A stretch of DNA of 24,056 bases from JBCCHY01 sp039028495 (GTDB lineage Bacteria > Patescibacteriota > Saccharimonadia > Saccharimonadales > VXPC01), in assembly GCA_039028495.1 (NCBI GenBank), contig JBCCHY010000011.1, positions 1-24,056 of the forward strand, read 5' to 3'. Below are positions 22,324 to 24,056 of the stretch, piece after piece. The notes under the pieces were generated by a model. It was not told the DNA's origin. It saw only the letters and a program-made list of their open reading frames with translations, and ran no database searches. The position numbers were made by a program, and so were the translations under genes. Positions within the stretch are counted from its first letter, which is position 1, and the number at the start of each line of letters is the position of its first letter.

Positions 22324-22962
22324 CTATACGTTCGCCATGAAGGTGAGATCTATATCTGTGTAACAGAGGTCGCCTGTCTGTGTCTGATGGAATTGGCGCT
22401 CATCTACATCATGTAGCACGGTCCTTAAGCCACTTGTCATTGCCCTGTTTATGTAGCTGTGAGCAGCCTGAGCCGCTTTAGCAGCATCTAAGGGCTCTTG
22501 TGCGTCATCAATAAAGGGCAGTTTCGCTACAATTAGATGTTCTTTAGGTATTGGGTATCTCATGTATTTTTGGCTATGTCTGTGTTGATCTACAGTCAGT
22601 GTACGCAGCTTCTCATGCTCTATGCTAGGCACTCTTTCGAGGTCTACAGTGCTCGCAATCATCCATTCAATGTGATTTGGCACAATAACGCCATCAAGGC
22701 CACCTAGTATGTCTAGGTGTTGGTTTACTTCTGTTACCGTATCGTCAACTCCGACTAGACTACATTTTGACAGAGGATTACTAGGATGTACCTCAAACTC
22801 TGTCACTCTGACGAACATACCACGTTCGTCGCATAGGCCTTTGAGCCATTCAATGCCGCTTCTACTAACATTACTATATAAGTCATAAGCCACACCAGGA
22901 GTACTTTCCGGGTCATATACTGGAAGAGTGCAGCCATTAAACTGACCTCTGTTTACATGCAC
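22324..22962 (-). CDS. hypothetical protein, second gene after the sigma4/HARE regulator
   Basis: 212 residues, not securely recognised. GTG start at 22962; TAAGG overlapping the upstream stop is about 10 nt before it. Features: DGVIVPNHIEWMIASTVDLERV in the middle, SYINRAMTSGLRTVLHDVDERQF and GDLCYTDIDLTF near the end. The D...QF...G-x-x-x-x-D-I-D pattern vaguely recalls the catalytic/metal loops of aminoglycoside-phosphotransferase-like kinases, but the normal HxDxxxxN is missing. It starts 12 nt after the transcription factor gene, so the two are probably co-transcribed. Confidence 0.7.
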   Translation of the reverse strand: MHVNRGQFNGCTLPVYDPESTPGVAYDLYSNVSRSGIEWLKGLCDERGMFVRVTEFEVHPSNPLSKCSLVGVDDTVTEVNQHLDILGGLDGVIVPNHIEWMIASTVDLERVPSIEHEKLRTLTVDQHRHSQKYMRYPIPKEHLIVAKLPFIDDAQEPLDAAKAAQAAHSYINRAMTSGLRTVLHDVDERQFHQTQTGDLCYTDIDLTFMANV

Positions 22963-22974
22963 TTTTACTGAACC

Positions 22975-24027
22975 TTAAGCAGGTTGCTCGTCGAGGGTGT
23001 AGGTAGCTTTAGCAACTCGTTTGAACTGAGGTTTACCCTGCAAATTGAGTAAAATAGTGGTTTCTTTGACGATGCGGCTTTTGAGTACTCTTTTTATGAT
23101 TTCATCTCGGTGCAGTGGCTCGCCTGCTTCACGTAGTACATCTGATATAACGTCTGCGACAGTTCCTTTGCTATATCCCCACTCTTTGAGAGCGTATATG
23201 CCGCGGCCAATGAGAACAAATCTTTTATCCTTGATTAGTTCGTTATGTATGGCCTGCGTTGTAACATCTTTGCGCTTGTAATCACTATCAGATATAGCTT
23301 TGCTAATTTCTGAGAAGTGTAGTGGTTTGCCGTTATCCCTAAGTACCAGATAGATCTTGTCCCGAATAGTCTTTGGGTTAACTGTAGGCCAGCGAGTTAG
23401 GCCCCAGACATTATTGAGCGTAGCTAGTTTTTTGCTCAATGTGGCCAGAGCGTGCACGTGATTGGCTTCGAATTTACCAAGTCTCTCTTGGACGACATGC
23501 GCAGCTGATGGTTCACCGAGCTCGCGGATATGTTTTACGATGTCTGCCACATGCGACTTCATGTCTTTTACATCGTGATGGTTAGCAATACCAACACCCT
23601 GGAAGTGACTGTCGTCTTCGTCAACTACTGCAAAATTTGGGCTGAGTTTGGCTAGGAATGCCACTCTAGCCTGGTCTATTTTATTACCTTCGTCTGTCAG
23701 CCTAGCGGCTAGTTCCCTAACCCGGGCAGCGTTACCCATGTCTGAAACGTGCTGAGCTAGATGAGCCTCTACGTTACTCAGATGAGGCATTTCTTTGCTA
23801 GCAGCTGCCTGGAGGCGCGTCATGACGGCTTTTTCTAACTGTCTGACCCGCTCTCTGGTGATTCCGAGAAGCTCCCCTATCTGCTCTAGTGTCTCTTTGC
23901 GGTCGAATAGCCCAAAGCGACGAGAGATTATCTCTTGTTCTCTTTCTCTGTCGATAGTCGCAAGGATATCTTTGATGATTGTCTCGATATCTAGTGTGTT
24001 CTGTGCTGCTTGTGCGCTTGCTTCCAT
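22975..24027 (-). CDS. sigma-70 region 4-like transcription factor with HARE-type winged helices
   Basis: 350 residues. Residues 33-73 are a sigma region 4 helix-turn-helix (IISRRFGLFDRKETLEQIGE, then LLGITRERVRQLEKAVMTRL) with the typical TRERVRQLE recognition helix. Residues 83-215 form a helical middle part. Residues 221-282 form a HARE-like winged helix (IRDKIYLVLRDNGKPLHFSE), and 286-346 look like a second one (ADVISDVLREAGEPLHRDEI). Region 2 of a sigma factor, needed for -10 recognition, is absent. The protein is therefore probably an RNA-polymerase-associated regulator in the spirit of RpoE (delta) rather than a sigma factor. AGAGG about 5 nt before the ATG. Followed closely by the gene at 22962. 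Confidence 0.88.
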   Translation of the reverse strand: MEASAQAAQNTLDIETIIKDILATIDREREQEIISRRFGLFDRKETLEQIGELLGITRERVRQLEKAVMTRLQAAASKEMPHLSNVEAHLAQHVSDMGNAARVRELAARLTDEGNKIDQARVAFLAKLSPNFAVVDEDDSHFQGVGIANHHDVKDMKSHVADIVKHIRELGEPSAAHVVQERLGKFEANHVHALATLSKKLATLNNVWGLTRWPTVNPKTIRDKIYLVLRDNGKPLHFSEISKAISDSDYKRKDVTTQAIHNELIKDKRFVLIGRGIYALKEWGYSKGTVADVISDVLREAGEPLHRDEIIKRVLKSRIVKETTILLNLQGKPQFKRVAKATYTLDEQPA

Positions 24028-24056
24028 CTTTACCTCTGTTTTATGCCGTATTTGAC

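Noticed and set aside
22126..22416. 96-codon plus-strand frame at the end of the gap
   Set aside because: Its second half is antisense to the minus-strand gene ending at 22324, it is Cys-rich, and it has no promoter or Shine-Dalgarno sequence.
1..24056. Recoded UGA (glycine), as in Gracilibacteria/Absconditabacteria
   Set aside because: Conserved genes end cleanly at UGA, UAA or UAG at the expected lengths and contain no in-frame UGA.
1..24056. Mobile elements, CRISPR arrays, prophage genes
   Set aside because: No transposase, integrase or phage motifs, and no regularly spaced repeats beyond the MraZ boxes and one DnaA-like pair.

Overview
The window looks like a chromosomal segment of a streamlined Patescibacteria (CPR) genome, most probably Saccharibacteria (TM7). 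The inference rests on a compact division/cell-wall cluster without mur ligases, many short unrecognised genes, a sigma-region-4 protein with HARE-like winged helices, a DUF916-like surface protein, and start codons placed directly downstream of -10 boxes. UGA acts as a normal stop throughout, which argues against Gracilibacteria/Absconditabacteria. No database search was run; all family assignments come from motifs read in the translations.

Layout. 1-121: start of a minus-strand gene leaving the window. 164-2879: an unknown protein with a possible 2-oxoglutarate oxygenase-like motif, glycyl-tRNA synthetase, and a degenerate alpha/beta-hydrolase-like protein followed by a clear terminator. 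2895-5330: two tandem minus-strand paralogues of unknown function with winged-helix-like segments, preceded by a possible 31-codon ORF. 5525-7837: a TrmB-like regulator diverging from a three-gene operon of unknown proteins, with a 20-bp palindrome between them. The second protein of that operon resembles the regulator's own sensor domain without the DNA-binding part. This is the best candidate here for an undescribed system. 7877-10039: a DUF916-like membrane-anchored surface protein converging on a rhomboid protease. 10105-13113: NYN-domain nuclease, Pif1/RecD-like helicase and YaaA, followed by two small minus-strand genes. 13723-21819: the dcw cluster, mraZ-rsmH-(microORF, hairpin)-ftsL-ftsI-mraY-ftsW-murG-ftsQ, with MraZ boxes at the mraZ promoter. 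21820-22323: an AT-rich gap with DnaA-box-like direct repeats. 22324-24027: a minus-strand pair, the sigma4/HARE transcription factor and an unknown protein.

How the genes work together. MraY and MurG make lipid I and lipid II, FtsW polymerises glycan, FtsI cross-links it at the septum, FtsL and FtsQ are the divisome scaffold, and RsmH methylates 16S rRNA. MraZ probably represses the cluster through four TGGG boxes. murC-F, ftsA and ftsZ are not next to the cluster. A recurring theme is TANNNT followed by 6-8 nt and then the start codon with no Shine-Dalgarno sequence, implying leaderless mRNAs for many first genes. Strong Shine-Dalgarno sequences appear at a few others (mraZ, the operon at 6406, the gene at 13444).
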